NCBI RefSeq assembly: GCF_036373705.1
Contig: NC_089864.1
Span: 864,501 to 928,500, forward strand
Length of the DNA stretch: 64,000 nucleotides
Reading direction: 5' to 3'
DNA from: Amia ocellicauda
Lineage: Eukaryota; Chordata; Actinopteri; Amiiformes; Amiidae
Shown: positions 44,991 to 57,499 of the stretch, piece by piece
How the letters are laid out: the number at the start of each line of letters is the position of its first letter
Numbering within the stretch: position 1 is the stretch's first letter
Notes under the pieces: generated by a model
Told to the model about the DNA's origin: nothing
Database searches by the model: none
Seen by the model: only the letters and a program-made list of their open reading frames with translations
Program-made: the position numbers and the translations under genes

Positions 44991-46263
44991 TTGCTGTGCT
45001 TGTTCATCAGCCTGTGTGGAGTGTGCACTGCTCTTTATCTGCTGAGCTCCTGAACTGCTCTTATTCCATTATCCCACCCACCTCGACCCCGGATCGCACA
45101 CCCATTCTGGACAAACACAAGATTTAGATATTTGTGGGAAGTCTGTCCAAGGCAACGCTTGTGTTCACAGCAGATCATTTCAATACAATCTTTATATTTA
45201 GAACATTATACACAATATGGAAGTGTTTGGTCTAAACATCAAGACAGTAGAAAATATGTGTTAGAAGTGAACCACTGTCCCAATCAAGTGTAAGAGTTCA
45301 GAAACACAATATTATTGTATTATATGCAGCAGATATGTCCAGCTAAAGGTCATGGATGCATGTTTGTGGATGCCCTTGCTGTTATATACTTCCACCCCTC
45401 AATGCTTTCTGTTTACCCCATGAATAGAGGGATCTACTGTTTTAGGGAGAACCTTATCATATTGTGTAAGAGTACAAAACACCATCAATGAAAACGGAAT
45501 GCAACATTTGATTTTATTTATTTTTTATTAATTTGAAGTAAACTCTGCCTGGCAGGCTTGTTTTTTCTCCTCCTCCAATTCTGTGATGACACTTCCTGCT
45601 TCCACTTAGAAGGGATTTCTGAGAAGATAGTCGATTTTGTTAAACACACAACGCTGCCGTGTAAAAGCACAGAATATACATTCGCGTCTAAATGGGTAGA
45701 ACCGATCAAAGGTGCAGATTTGGATGAGGGATGTTAGATTGTGTGTAACTTAGTAAATATTTTTTAAACAAGCGTTAAACATTATTTTACACCCCTAAAC
45801 ACACAATTTCACTTTAATTCAACCCCAGTGTGCATATCTCTATCACATCTTCCCTCTGACCTGACAGAGTAGAGGCCAATGTGCTTCTTCTCTCTGGAGT
45901 TTAAATAAAACATGCCCTCTGTAAATGAATCATGTGCACTGTATACTGTACTGCATTTCATTAATACATAAAGTATCTTACTCTGAGCAATCAGTATGGA
46001 CCGGACAGGTGACTGATACATGGATACCAGCCCTCAGTCCGTGCCCCCCTATATCTGACCCACTGACCACCACCACAGCTCTGTGCCTGACAAAGCTGAA
46101 CCAATTATGGAACAATACAAATCTGTGACAATTTGTTAACAATCAACACCCTGATTTGGATATATGCAGACATCTGTACAAATAAATGTAACAAAACAAA
46201 ACAAATCTGCTGTACTTACGAATTCTGATCTCCATTGGCTTGAAGCGATGGATCTGAGAGAGG
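44991..46263. other. Intergenic, no feature recognised
   Basis: AT-rich DNA with small chance frames only. Confidence 0.4.
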
Positions 46264-46919
46264 AAGCTGTGTCTAAGAGGGGAGGTTAGATCCTTACCAT
46301 ACGAACCTGATCGAAACCTTGTTCTCTCCGAGCTGCCTATAGGCCCGTGTGTGTCACTCAGACTGTCCCCTGTGCCAGGAGACCAGACCCCCAAGTGACC
46401 TTGTGACCCCTGGGCAGAGCTTCCTATCTCAGGTGACCAAGGCTGCGTCCGCAACCTGACTTTATCTTTCGAGTGGGAAGCACTGCCCTGGGGGGGGGGT
46501 TACTGTGTGACCAGACCATCGCACGGGAGGGGGCAGCGAGTTGGTTAGGGCATCTGCCCCGAGGCGTACCGCTAGGGGTGCCTCGCTGCACCAGCTCTAG
46601 ATAGAGGCCACAGTGGCCCATTGGGGACGCACCTGGGCTGCCCAGGAGCGAAGACCGCAGTCACGCTCTACTGGTAACAGTGATGCAACAACTGTGTACA
46701 AAGCAGGGCAACAGAGGTCAGTTCTCGTGCCTCCTCCACCCACAGCGGCAGCGGCCTCCTGCCCCACCAGCACAGCGAGGGCCGGGGACACAGATCTGCT
46801 TGTACAGAAGCACAGCGGGGCAGCAGGGGGACTCTTGTGCCCTCTGTGTCACTCAGTAGCTGTGGCCTCCTGCTCCACTAGCATAGCTAAGAGCGGGGCC
46901 ACAGACCCACTGTACAGTA
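46264..46919 (+). repeat. Left arm of a 2.1-kb inverted duplication
   Basis: Matches the reverse complement of 47828-48413. The inner 300 bp differ at only about five positions; the outer half has more substitutions and gaps. An open frame from 46613 (Met-Ala-His-Trp-Gly-Arg) is shared with the other arm over about 100 codons, with two changes, but it is low-complexity (Pro/Ala/Ser) and may be non-coding. Confidence 0.9.
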
Positions 46920-47394
46920 TCACCTGCCTAATATTGTGTAGGTCCCTCTTTGCCACCAAAGCAGCCCTGACCTGTCGAGGCATGGACTCCACTAGACCTC
47001 TGAAGGTGTGCTGTGGTATCTGGCACCAAGAGGTTAGCTGCAGATCCTTTAAGTCCTGTAAGTTGCGAGGTGGGGCCTCCATGGATCGGACTTGTTTGTC
47101 CAGCACATCCGACAGATGCTCGATTAGATTGAGATCTGGGGAATTTGGAGGCCAAGTCAACACCTTGAACTTGTGATTCATCAGACCAGGCCACCTTCTT
47201 CCATTGCTCCGTGGTTCAGTTCTGATGCTCACATGCCCATTGTAGGCACTTTCGGCAGTGGACAGGGGTCAGCATGGGCACCCTGACTGGTCTGCGGCTA
47301 CGCAGCCCCATACGCAACAAACTGATCTAGCCATCACAATTTGGCCCTACACAATATTAGGCAGGTGATCATAATGTTATGGCGGATCGGTGTA
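46914..47394 (-). mobile_element. Internally deleted Tc1-like element, copy B
   Basis: Same family and same internal junction as copy A (Trp-Ser-Asp-Glu-Ser joined to the Leu-Thr-Trp-Pro-Pro region). The minus-strand 3' end, at the left, is shortened to TACAGTATCACCTGCCTAAT. The right end shows ATAATGTTATGGCGGATCGG. It begins exactly at the inner edge of the palindrome's left arm. Confidence 0.8.
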
Positions 47395-47827
47395 CAATAT
47401 GCTTTCCCAAGTGTATTGTTTTACAATGAAAACTAAGTTACAATATGAAATGATGAGCGCTCTTCAGTCTCAGAGGTGAAACGGGGAGCATGGGCTGCAG
47501 GGCTGCAGGACTGCAGCAGTAAGGCTCACAGCGGCACTTTTAAATCTCCATGCCTCCACTCTGTGTAGATGTCATGTGTTTAAAGTGACTGGTGGTGAAA
47601 TGTGCATATAAACACAGAGACAGCCGCGTCTCAGCCGGAGCACCGGGGCGCAGACAGCACAGCACGGCCCAGTGAAGAACATTAACAACGCATACACACA
47701 CAGTTACCAATGAACTGGAGCGACTCGGCAAAGAGGACGGTCCTGTGAGCGAGGCACTGCACAATCAAGCAGGAAATGGGAAGGGCCTGTATTGGGGGTG
47801 CCTGTGCGCTGCCCTGTTGCCCCGCTG
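47395..47827. other. Spacer of the inverted duplication
   Basis: Unique DNA between copy B and the right arm, with GGGCTGCAGG repeats near 47491. No gene recognised. Confidence 0.4.
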
Positions 47828-48413
47828 GGTAGACTCCTGTACAGTGGGTCTGTGGCCCCGCTCTTAGCTATGCTAGTGGAGCAGGAGGCCACAGCTATTG
47901 AGTGACACAGAGGGCACAAGAGTCCCCCTGCTGCCCCGCTGTGCTTCTGTACAAGCAGATCTGTGTCCCCGGCCCTCGCTGTGCTGGTGGGGCAGGAGGC
48001 CGCTGCCGCTGTGGGAGGAGGAGGCACGAGAACTGACCTCTGTTGCCCCGCTTTGTACACAGTTGTTGCATCACTGTTACCAGTAGAGCGTGACTGTGGT
48101 CTTCGCTCCTGGGCAGCCCAGATGCGTCCCCAATGGGCCACTGTGGCTTGTATCTAGAGCTGGTGCAGCGAGGCCCCCATAGCGGTACGCCTCGGGGCAG
48201 ATGCCCTCACCAGCTCGCTGCCTTGCGATGGTCTGGTCACACAGTAACCCCTCCTCAGGGCAGTGCTTCCCACTGGAAACATAGCAACGGGTTGCAGACG
48301 CAGCCTCGGTCACCTGAGAGACTGTTTGAGTGACACACACAGGGGCCTATAGGATAGAAAGATGTTTCCATCGGGTTCGTATGGTAATGATCTAACCTCC
48401 CCTCTTAGACAGA
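47828..48413 (-). repeat. Right arm of the 2.1-kb inverted duplication
   Basis: Inverse of 46264-46919, shorter by about 70 bp through deletions in the outer half. Its outer edge (TTAGACAGAGCT) abuts an exon-like segment (about 48413-48505, minus) that is absent beside the left arm. Confidence 0.9.
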
Positions 48414-48791
48414 GCTGGACAGATCACCTCGTGTGACTCCTCTACCACACCGGTGAAGTGGGCGGGATAGTTCTGCCACCAGCGGGAGCAGAGTTGGATG
48501 CCTGCAAGACAGAAACAAACCACCACAGGTTACAGAGCACGTATCATTTTATACCACCTGCTCTACAATGTGCTAATGTTACACTTAATCAGTTACTCTA
48601 ACAGCAGATAACATCAGCTTTGTCCTGGCGTCTCATACACCAGTGTGGGGTGAAGAATGTCCCTGCTATATCAGACAATCTTTCGAATTGATTCTTTCAG
48701 CAAAGGGAGCCGCTCTTTCAAAGCAGCTCCAGCCTAAAGCACACTCACCTCCTCGCTGGTCAGGAGGTGCCTGTGTCCCCAGCGCCAGGCC
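48414..48791 (-). other. 3' flank of the MROH-like gene with exon-like pieces
   Basis: Minus strand: TGTCTTGCAG before an open stretch (Trp-Trp-Gln-Asn-Tyr-Pro-Ala-His-Phe) near 48505, and a GTGAG donor at about 48750. Phases do not join the MROH-like frame without a stop. No clear poly(A) signal was seen. Confidence 0.3.
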
Positions 48792-51700
48792 TCAGCGCTG
48801 GGGGAAGCCGGCCTTGACTTCGGCTGCCTTCCTCTGGACCCGTGGATCAGAGTCCTTCAGGAGGGCAGAGAGAGCTGGGAGGAGAGAAACACTGAGTAAT
48901 GAGAGGGTCTCGCACTGAAGTCTCACAACAGCACAAGTGTCGCCAGGGCGTATCTGGTTTCATCTGGGATTACTTTAATATTTTATTGGCCCATCAAAGC
49001 TTCAGTTTCATCACACGACAGGGCTGACAGCAGGAGACACAGATGATTGTTGTAAATGAAGTTCCTCCTTGTCATCAATTCTTTCACGTTATGTAAGCAT
49101 GGAAACTAAGCAAGCGGGAAGCGGCCCTCGGAGCCACAGGTGCTCTGGTACCTTTCTTGAGCTTCATCGAGGCGCAGAAGCCGCAGATGGTCATGTCGAT
49201 ATTCTCGAGAAGGGCCCCTGACACAGAAAAACAACACGTGTGAAGCCGTGTGAGACGCAGCGGGACAGCGGCACAGGACACACTTAATGTGGGAGATAAA
49301 AACAGCAGATCGAGCTGCCTGGCTCTCTTACCGATGAACACAGCGGCGCCAGTGCGGAGCTGAGGGACGCTGCTCTTGGAGAGGCGCAGGGCACAGCGCC
49401 GATACACGGCCATCGCACTGGGGAGCCGCGCTCGCTGCGGGGACAATAACTGGGTTCAGAAGGAGATACAAGAGGTGGTGCACAGACATCGAGGCTGGGA
49501 AGGCTTCCCCACACACACGGAGTGAGACCCCACCCGGAACCCACAGTGACTCACCAGCACAGCGGCCACGTCTCTCACGAGGGAGGTGAAATCGAAGGTC
49601 TCCTGGCTCAGGTGTCCCTGGATCAGCTCGGTGAGAGTCGGGCAACCCAGTGCCGGAGCGCACTGCCGCAGGATCCGCTGGCACACCTGGGGGGGACAAC
49701 ACCGCACTGTTCATCCAGGCACAAGGGCTCTGTCTTTATATTCAATCTCATCCTCAAAGAAATCCCTCGTCCCTGTCGTGAGACCCACTTTACCTGGGAG
49801 ACGGCCGGGCGTGGGTCCTGCAGGTGCAGCAGCAGCATGGCCAGCGAGCCGTGGCACTGCTTCTGTAGAGCTTTCTTCACAGAAGCCGCCGTCACCAGCT
49901 CCCCCAGCAGCAGCACGGTGGCGCCGCGGATCTCCGAGTCCGGCTGCAACACAAGCACAGCACAGACACGAATTGTCAGCACCGAGCCTCTCACACTCCC
50001 ACCAGACTCAACGAAAAAGAGCATCATCTGCACTAACGACACCAAGGAAACGAAGGGCAGTGAATCATCGAACACTTACATTCTCCAGGCACTCCTTGGC
50101 CGTGTGGTACAGCTTGAGGATGATCCTCTCGGCCGTGCCGTCCTCACAGAGCCGCAGGATGGGGCCCAGACTGGAGACGGCCCTCAGGATGACTGGCTTC
50201 CCTTCGATGACCCACTGGGACAGAGAGCCGCTCAGCAGCTTCAACTGCTCCTTGGCATACCTGTGCATCTGAGCAGAGACAACGTAAGAGTGACAGAGTG
50301 TGTTAACAGCATCGATGTAAACAGCACTGAGACAGGTGCGCCACACAAAACCAAACGACACCAACAAGACAAGAATGAGCCTAGAAGCACGATGGGTGGA
50401 TGAAAGACTCGCAGCTTCTCCTCCTCTTGCAGACAGAGATGATCCCCAGAGAGAGGAGACAGACTGACAGGCTATCGCTGCTCCGTTTCTCTTTACCTCC
50501 TTCGTGGGCACGGCCTTCAGCCCCTGCCTGGCCAGAAGGCGCACGTCCTCCAGGGGGTCCTCGCACAACTGCAGCGTCCGGTTCATGACCGTGGTCCACA
50601 GCTGGTGGTCGGTCAGTTGTGGTGGCTGCAGAAGCTGTGAAAGGGGGAAAGAAGAGAGACGGGTGAGTCTGGAGACACCACTCACCCGTGTCTGTTCTCT
50701 ACAGTTTCTCTCTTGAAACATGGGTCCACAAGCGTGATAGGATCACATGTCGGTCCCGGGGGTGACACTCACCACGGAGAAGAAGGCAGCGATGCAGATC
50801 CTCTGGCCTCGGTCTGCGCTGCCGTATCGCTGCCAGAGAAGCCGCACCACCTCCAGCAGAACGGGAGCGACGAATGTCTTCAGAGCCCTGTGGATCAACA
50901 GCACGAGGATCAGGGTTCGTTCTATACACGCCTGCTTTGCTGCCAGCTCGCTGATTTTGCACGTTTTCTCTCTAAAGATCAATGTCTCCCTGCTGGGGGC
51001 TGATCATAAGGATGTCTATGCACAGTTATCGGCCGTATTAATCTCACATTAATGAACGCCTGTGAAGAAGGTTTTTGGATCTGCTCTGGGCCTAACGTTC
51101 GGGCCCGGCTCATCTTACCTGGTCAGCCGGAAGATTCCCTCGGGCACCCGGCCTGGCTCCTGGATCAGGCCCCAGTCATGTTGAAGCTGTAGAGCCACCT
51201 CATCCAACTGCGCTCTGGACAGCAGGAGTCTCAGCGAGTCAGCGACGAATCTGGAGAGAGGCAGGAACAGCGTCAGCGTAAATAAAGGGCTACACGTTAC
51301 GCAGGGAGCGGTTCTGTTCTGGTGCGACGCGCAGGGCGACCCCTGGGTCCCCACACATGCTCTTACCTCTGGACAGTGAAGCCTGTGTCTGGATTCCTGT
51401 TCTCGGCACCCAGGAGAGGCAGCAGGGCAGCGAAGAGCTCAGCAAACGTCACCGCCTCCAGGCTGAGCTCGGTCAGGACGCCCAGTACAGTACAGGCCTG
51501 GCATCGGCAAAGACAAGCAGATTGAGTCAGAGTCTGGAGGGAGAGCGCAGTGCCATGTCCTCATCATGTGGGGCTTTCTGGACACTTACCACCCAGGCGT
51601 GACTTGTGGTCGACAACTGGAACACCAGCACCCTGAACGTAAAGGGGCCTAGGCTGCTGGCCCCGATGGCCCCCCACAGCTCCCTGTGCCACTGCTGGTA

Positions 51701-54700
51701 CTGAATGGTGCTGGAAAACAAAAGCAAACACTCGGTGTGTGGCGACCTACAGCGTGACCGACCGCCTCCTGCTTTCAATAGCACAGAGAGGCCGACAATC
51801 AACAGAATTGAGCTCATGATCGAAACAGCACGTGGGCATTGTGTGGACACACGTGAGGATATCAGACACATACTGATCAAAACATTTTAAAAACATTTGA
51901 CAAGCTGTGGGACTTCAAACGTGTCTGCTCCCTTAGAGAATCGTATCCCTGCTCTTCACAGGACGGTTAGGATGATGATTTAAATGCTCACTTCTCAGCG
52001 GGTGGCAGGTAATTGATGAGGGACTTGATGGCCAAGGCTCTGTCCTGGAACAGCAGCTGGAGGACTCCCTCCTTTGCTCTCTGACGCACTCTCTCCTCTG
52101 CACTGGACAAGTCCAGAAACGCGTGCAGCACCTGAGGGACCTGGAGACACGCACTTTATACTTCACACACGCTTTCCCTGAGTAACTGATTGACATCTAT
52201 TTGGGTCAAAAACACTGGGCATTGGTTTAACATAATGAATGAATGAATGAATGAACGAACAGGGTGGCCGGAGCTGAGTTCCTATCCAGCGGTACAGAAG
52301 CCCAAATGCTTGCTATAGAGACGTTCAGAGCCGAAGCAGACGCTCTCACTCACCAGTCCGTAGAGCTCATCGGGGTGCGACCTCAAGAGCTGGCACAGGA
52401 GCGTGCAACAGCCCAGTGCAGAGCTGGGCTGGGGGTCCTGCAGTCCAATAAGCAGACCCTGAACCAGAGTCTGCTTCTGCTGCAGCGTGAACAACCCGTT
52501 GACGATCTGAAACACAGAGACTCACTCAGCACTCGGCCATGGACCGTGAGGTGACATGGCTCCTCTCCTCTCCCTCTCTAGGTGTGAGAGAGGGAAAGCG
52601 AGAATAAAGGACTCAATATCGCCTGGGAAGGAAGACTGTGGTCCCTGAGAGGGCAGGGCTGGACGCAGACCTCACCTGGATGACAGCATCGCAGGAGTGC
52701 AAGTCTGAGGACTCCTCATAAAACCACTCCTGTATGAAATCCACCTGCTCCTGGTCAAAGTCACAACCTTTAAAGAAGGAATAAGAGGTTTAGCCGAAAG
52801 ACCAGGCTTTTGCACACATGCACACCCACAGACAGACACGCACAGACACGTGCTGTTATTATTATTATTATTATTATTATTTTTATTTCTTGGCAGATGC
52901 CCTTATCCAGGGCGACTTACAACATACCTTCAGAGTGGAGCCACATGTCCAGAAGCGTCTTGATGCCCATCACAGCCTGTTCAAAGACTTCTGGCTCGGG
53001 TTCCCAGAGCCTCGGGAGGAGCGACGCCAGCAGGCTGTCCACCGGGGGGATTGCCAGGGCGATCCCTAACCCCTGCAGGAAAGAACAGCCACCCGTAGAT
53101 CAACGCAAAGACCAGTTTGGTGTGCCAGCATCGCCACGCTCAAAGACACCCGCCCCCCAGGTCAACAACAAGTCAACACGAGCCGCACTGCGCCACTTGC
53201 CCAAAAAATCTCAATGGGACTCACCCGTGTGATCTCAGTCTCCACCCAGTAGATTCTCAGGAGAGTGTTCAGCAGCGTCAGGGCCGTGACTCTTGTTACA
53301 TTGTGTGGATATGAACACATGGACTGCAGGGGCTGAGAAGAGAGTGATGCCAGAGAGAGGGGGAGAGGGAGGAAGTGAACACGAGGAGAACTAGACCTGA
53401 ATAAACAAACTTTTTAAATCTCACCAGATTCGTCTCTCTCTCTTGTCATGACACAAACACAAACTGACACAAACTGACTTATACAGAGATGTGGCATTGA
53501 TCCACAAAGGCAGTAGGAACACCGCAGCGCCACTGAAGGAGTCACAATCTCTACAGCATCCCTAAGAGTCTTTAAACATCACTGCCCCTCACTAAGCAAT
53601 GGCATCTGTAGACACAGGGCTGTGTTCAGCATCACTTGCTGTCCTACAGAGAGCAACAGTCCGGTCTCTAGGACAGCCGATAAGGCGGCGGTCACGGTGA
53701 AATGGCTGACCTCCAGCAGTTGCACCAGGGTTCTGGCGGTGATGTCCTGACTCAGCGTTTTGGTGAGCAGGGCAAGGAGGCCACATGAGTTGCCTGCGAA
53801 CACATCCTACACAAGACAGACACAATCTGTTAGACACAAAGGTGGCACAGTATCCGTGTTACAGGCATTTAAGGAAGCTCTTTCAATTGAACACGTGTGA
53901 TTGTGTTTAATGCCGTTATATCGATCTCGTTGTTTCTGGAGGACCGTGACCACGACCCTGCGACAACTCTGTGGCCGATCGCTCTTCCCTGGACTCCCGT
54001 TTCTGCTCCATGTTTCTCACGGGAGACACAGGACAGATGATTGAATAGTGTTGTTAATTCACCAACATTATACGTATTATTGATGACTCATTTTCAGCAC
54101 TGGACGTGTTTCAGTATTAAAGGATGAATAGAAGGAGTGGAACAGGATGAAGTGTGCATGAGCATTGTCCTGCAGATCCCCAGTCATCGTGTCAAGACAG
54201 CAGGCCACATGCTCCACAGATCCTACCTCGAAGTAGGTGTCGCTGACGCCCTCGATGGGAATACTCAGGACTGCCCTGACAAACAGTTGCACGAGTCGTG
54301 TCTGCTTCCTCCTTAGGAAGGGTCTCACTTGGCTGGGGAAACAAGAGCATGAACATCAAATCCACATTGCTTTAAACTGATCCAAAACACTGAGCTGATG
54401 CAACCCATCAGACACTCATCACAGAAGAGCCGCTGTGATTCAAGTCTCTCTATGCACAGTTACTGTGGGGCTGATTTTTCAACAGCGCACATCAAGTGTT
54501 TTTTCAGTGTTTCCAGTGGGTGAGTGAGGTCCCGACCCACAATGACCCATCAAGAGTCAAAACACATCTCAATCAGCCACGTGCCACAGTGGGAGCCGGA
54601 CAGCTGCAGTGCAGGGTGCGTGTCTCTGGAGAGTTACCTCAGATAGATGCTGGCATGCAGGACCTTCTGGCAGTAGGACGGGCTGCAATCAGCTGTGGGA

Positions 54701-56359
54701 CAGACCCTGATGTAATTCTGCGGCGGGTGGAAGAAATTGGGTTTCTGAGACTCACATTACAGCATTTGAGACACAACATTCTTGTACAGACAAGGATCCA
54801 TACAAATCCAATACTCAAGGAAACCCCACTGACCATCATCACGTTGAGCACCTGCTCTTTGTGAGGGAACTCCACCCCCGTTTTGCCGACTGCCCGGGCC
54901 ATGACGCTCAGGCTGAAGCAGACGGCGGCCCTGACGGTGAGGTCCTGCAGGAGAAGAAACAGCAACTCAGCCTCTGAAGGTCCTCACCAGCAATGACACA
55001 GGCAGATTTGGACAATCACACTGTCTTTCTTGGTTAAGATATATTTTGCTTACCCTGGAGGTGAAGAAGTGGCTCATTTTGGGCAGGATGTCATGCTTCA
55101 GGAATGCCTGCAGTTTTGCTGCGGGGATCTGCATTGTTACAAACCCATAGCAGAGAATAACTCTCTTGTAGAAATAGGTCTGCGGGAGAAAACGCGGCAG
55201 GTTATTCAAGATGGCGGCCGTGTTTTGTATGTGAGCATCCTTTGCTCTTTAGGGGAAAGGTCTGACACACGGGCTCCATCCCTCAGGACTCAGATCCGTT
55301 TGGTCTTCAACAGTGGCAGCCGTATTGTGTATCAGCAAACGAACACAATCTCTGTCCTGTGGGCAGGTGTGGGGCGTGTGGCCAGGCTGCGGGTGACGTA
55401 CCTGATTGGCGCAGTGGACGGGCAGTCTCCGCAGCTCACGGCCGGTCGTCTGAGTGATTCCCAGAGCGACGATCGAGGCCGTCACTCTCAGTGGGCAAGA
55501 CAGCACCTCTCCCCTGGCCACAGTCTCCACTGCCTCGCGTATGACACGCCGATATCTCAAAGGCACCTGTGGCAAGAGCAAGGAGAGAAAGAACTAATAC
55601 CTCCTGTGCTGGTGTTCAGTCAGTGGACAGAGCTGAGGGGAACTGAGCTGGAGATTGAGAGAGATTGTACCTGTGTCCCTCACAATCCTCTGCGCTTTAG
55701 TAAGCCTCAACTGGACACTATTCTTTACAACAGTCAAGCGAAATTATATCTGCATGTGTATAATTTACTCATTTAAAAACTACATATAAAAGCAGGCGGG
55801 GCAGCTTTGGTGAGGGTGTTCTTTAGATGGTCCTGTATTCTTTCAGACTGTACACATTGTGATGAAAGATGTCACCTTAGGGTTCTGGCTCAGGCTGCGG
55901 AAGAATGGGAGAGTCTTCTGGAGACAGTCCCGCAGGTCGGATAGCAGAAGATCATCCTGGGCGTCTGATGCCTGGTCTGCAACACTGTGGGTAGCGGTGG
56001 CAGCGCCGCCTGGAGAAGAGACACAGAAGACATTCAGCCCACAAAGACCATCACAGGACACAGACACTTAGTAATAAATATGACCCGATACCCATGATGG
56101 TCTGTATGTCTGTAGGCCGTCTCAATGGAGAATAATACTGGCGGGATCACACATAATTTCAGCCACTCCCCCCATATTGAGTCTGGCATACAATTAACTG
56201 GTGGAACAGGGTTTTAAATATGGAAAATAACGGCATTAATGCCATTTGCAAGGCGCTGTGGACCCCTCAGCGTGGCACGCTAACACTTTGATTGTCGGGC
56301 CAACGGTACCTTGTCTGGTAGGGCACTCTCCTGTCATCGTGTAACTCTTTTGAATTCAT
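48792..56359 (-). CDS. Maestro (MROH)-type HEAT/ARM-repeat protein, 942 aa, 24 exons
   Basis: Minus-strand exons: 56310-56359, 55876-55984, 55402-55566, 55054-55179, 54830-54944, 54638-54692, 54227-54332, 53711-53806, 53225-53332, 52928-53072, 52676-52767, 52354-52506, 51992-52140, 51590-51710, 51367-51497, 51119-51250, 50773-50887, 50497-50634, 50080-50268, 49794-49943, 49555-49686, 49332-49434, 49152-49217, 48792-48874. All are GT-AG, the phases agree throughout and the 2,829 bases are open to a final TGA. The protein is a chain of Leu-rich helix pairs, about one per exon, with HEAT signatures such as Leu-Lys-Asp-Ser-Asp-Pro-Arg-Val near the C-terminus and Leu-Gln-Asp-Pro-Arg-Pro-Ala-Val; no membrane helix or catalytic motif. 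Helix patterns and the Arg-Glu-Leu-Trp motif suit the maestro family, whose function is poorly known. MROH1/2 proteins are longer (about 1,600 aa by memory). Start: ATG directly after an acceptor; the 5' UTR exon probably ends at 57074. Other HEAT families remain possible. Confidence 0.75.
52848..52926 (-). mobile_element. SINE tail with ATT repeat abutting an MROH-like exon donor
   Basis: TGGCAGATGCCCTTATCCAG and GGCGACTTACAAC form the tail of the SINE family at 43084, preceded by an ATT trinucleotide run. It begins within a few bases of the donor of exon 52928-53072. Confidence 0.75.
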
Positions 56360-57073
56360 CTGCATAATAAAATAGAAAAAGACAGGTCAGCAAAACACAC
56401 AAACAGGTTGCGATTCCAATTAAAACAGCCGACTCTTTTGTTAAGTCGTTAAGAACCCGTGCAAAATAAGGTGATGTGCTCATTAACACAATGAATAACA
56501 AATTATAAATATGTTAAAAGAACATTGAATAAATATGTACACGTTTTTTCTATTCAAATTGATTTCATATTTGGAATTTCATTAAGAGTGTAAAAACACA
56601 GTTGAAATGTGCTAATAGTAACGTCATGGTTGCATCAGGCCAAAGCCAGTAAAAATGACAAAAGATGACTGATTTGCATTTTGTATTCCTATAGTGTTTA
56701 TCCCTTGTTCTTCTATATACCCACAGTGGTGCGTTGACTTCAAAATAATATATGTTTAACTCATCAGATGTCTTGTATAACTAGATATAGGCCTACCCTA
56801 TCCGGTTTTAGAAAACGCTTTGCACTCCATTGCATATATTTATTTCCCAATACAGGTAACTCCAGTTGGCTTTGTCAGCCACATTTCAAATGTTAGGCTC
56901 CAGAGTAAACCTGTCAATAGTATCACCAATTAACGTGGAGTTGCTTTATCAAAAGAATTTCTTAACTGCACATGGCTGACACAATGTCTTATCCAGAGAC
57001 ATAGGACAGTGTTTCTCAACCCTGGTTATACCATATAAATACACAAATAGAACACAAATAAATAAAATCTTAC
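56360..57073 (-). other. Probable first intron of the MROH-like gene
   Basis: Lies between the candidate 5' UTR exon donor (GTAAGATT at 57073) and the acceptor directly before the ATG. AT-rich, no other feature recognised. Confidence 0.4.
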
Positions 57074-57180
57074 CAAATCAAGAGGAGGCTGTTGTCTTCA
57101 AAATCAACAGATGTAATGAAGCTTTTCCTTTTGTTTACTGTTACTATATACCTTGCTAGAACAATGTGACGTCAGATGTC
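57074..57180 (-). promoter_or_regulatory. Candidate 5' UTR exon and CRE site of the MROH-like gene
   Basis: A good donor (GTAAG) on the minus strand ends a possible non-coding exon at 57074. A perfect CRE, TGACGTCA, lies at 57167-57174. Exon extent and transcription start are inferred. Confidence 0.4.
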
Positions 57181-57499
57181 AGATACGTCATAATGGAATG
57201 TCCCGGAGGGGGGCTAAGCCATAGCGTACAAGAGCGGGGGGGTTGAGCATGAGCTCGTGTGTTTCCTGTTTAAAGTATAATGATATTAAAATGATGTTTA
57301 GAGCCATGTTACCACTAGACATCTGATTATCATTAACTCTGTGCTCTCTATATTACTGTGGGTCTGTAGTGCGCGGCTCAGTGCGGCACATCGTGGTGTG
57401 ATCCTAACGTCATGAAACGCATATATTACATTCACGGCTTGCTGCTCCATCAATGTCAATCATATAACTTGAATAGGATCAATACATCCACCTCTACCC

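Noticed and set aside
46613..47176. 187-codon plus-strand frame as a gene
   Set aside because: It fuses the low-complexity frame of the inverted-duplication arm to antisense Tc1-like sequence; the two halves have unrelated origins.
48413..48505. Additional last exon of the MROH-like gene (Trp-Trp-Gln-Asn-Tyr-Pro)
   Set aside because: The phase does not match any upstream donor without a stop, and the frame ends at the palindrome edge; left as an unexplained exon-like segment.
49522..50403. 293-codon plus-strand frame
   Set aside because: It is antisense to MROH-like exons and crosses their introns; the spliced minus-strand gene explains the region.
55030..55776. 248-codon plus-strand frame
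   Set aside because: It is antisense to MROH-like exons 55054-55179 and 55402-55566, with no recognisable domain.
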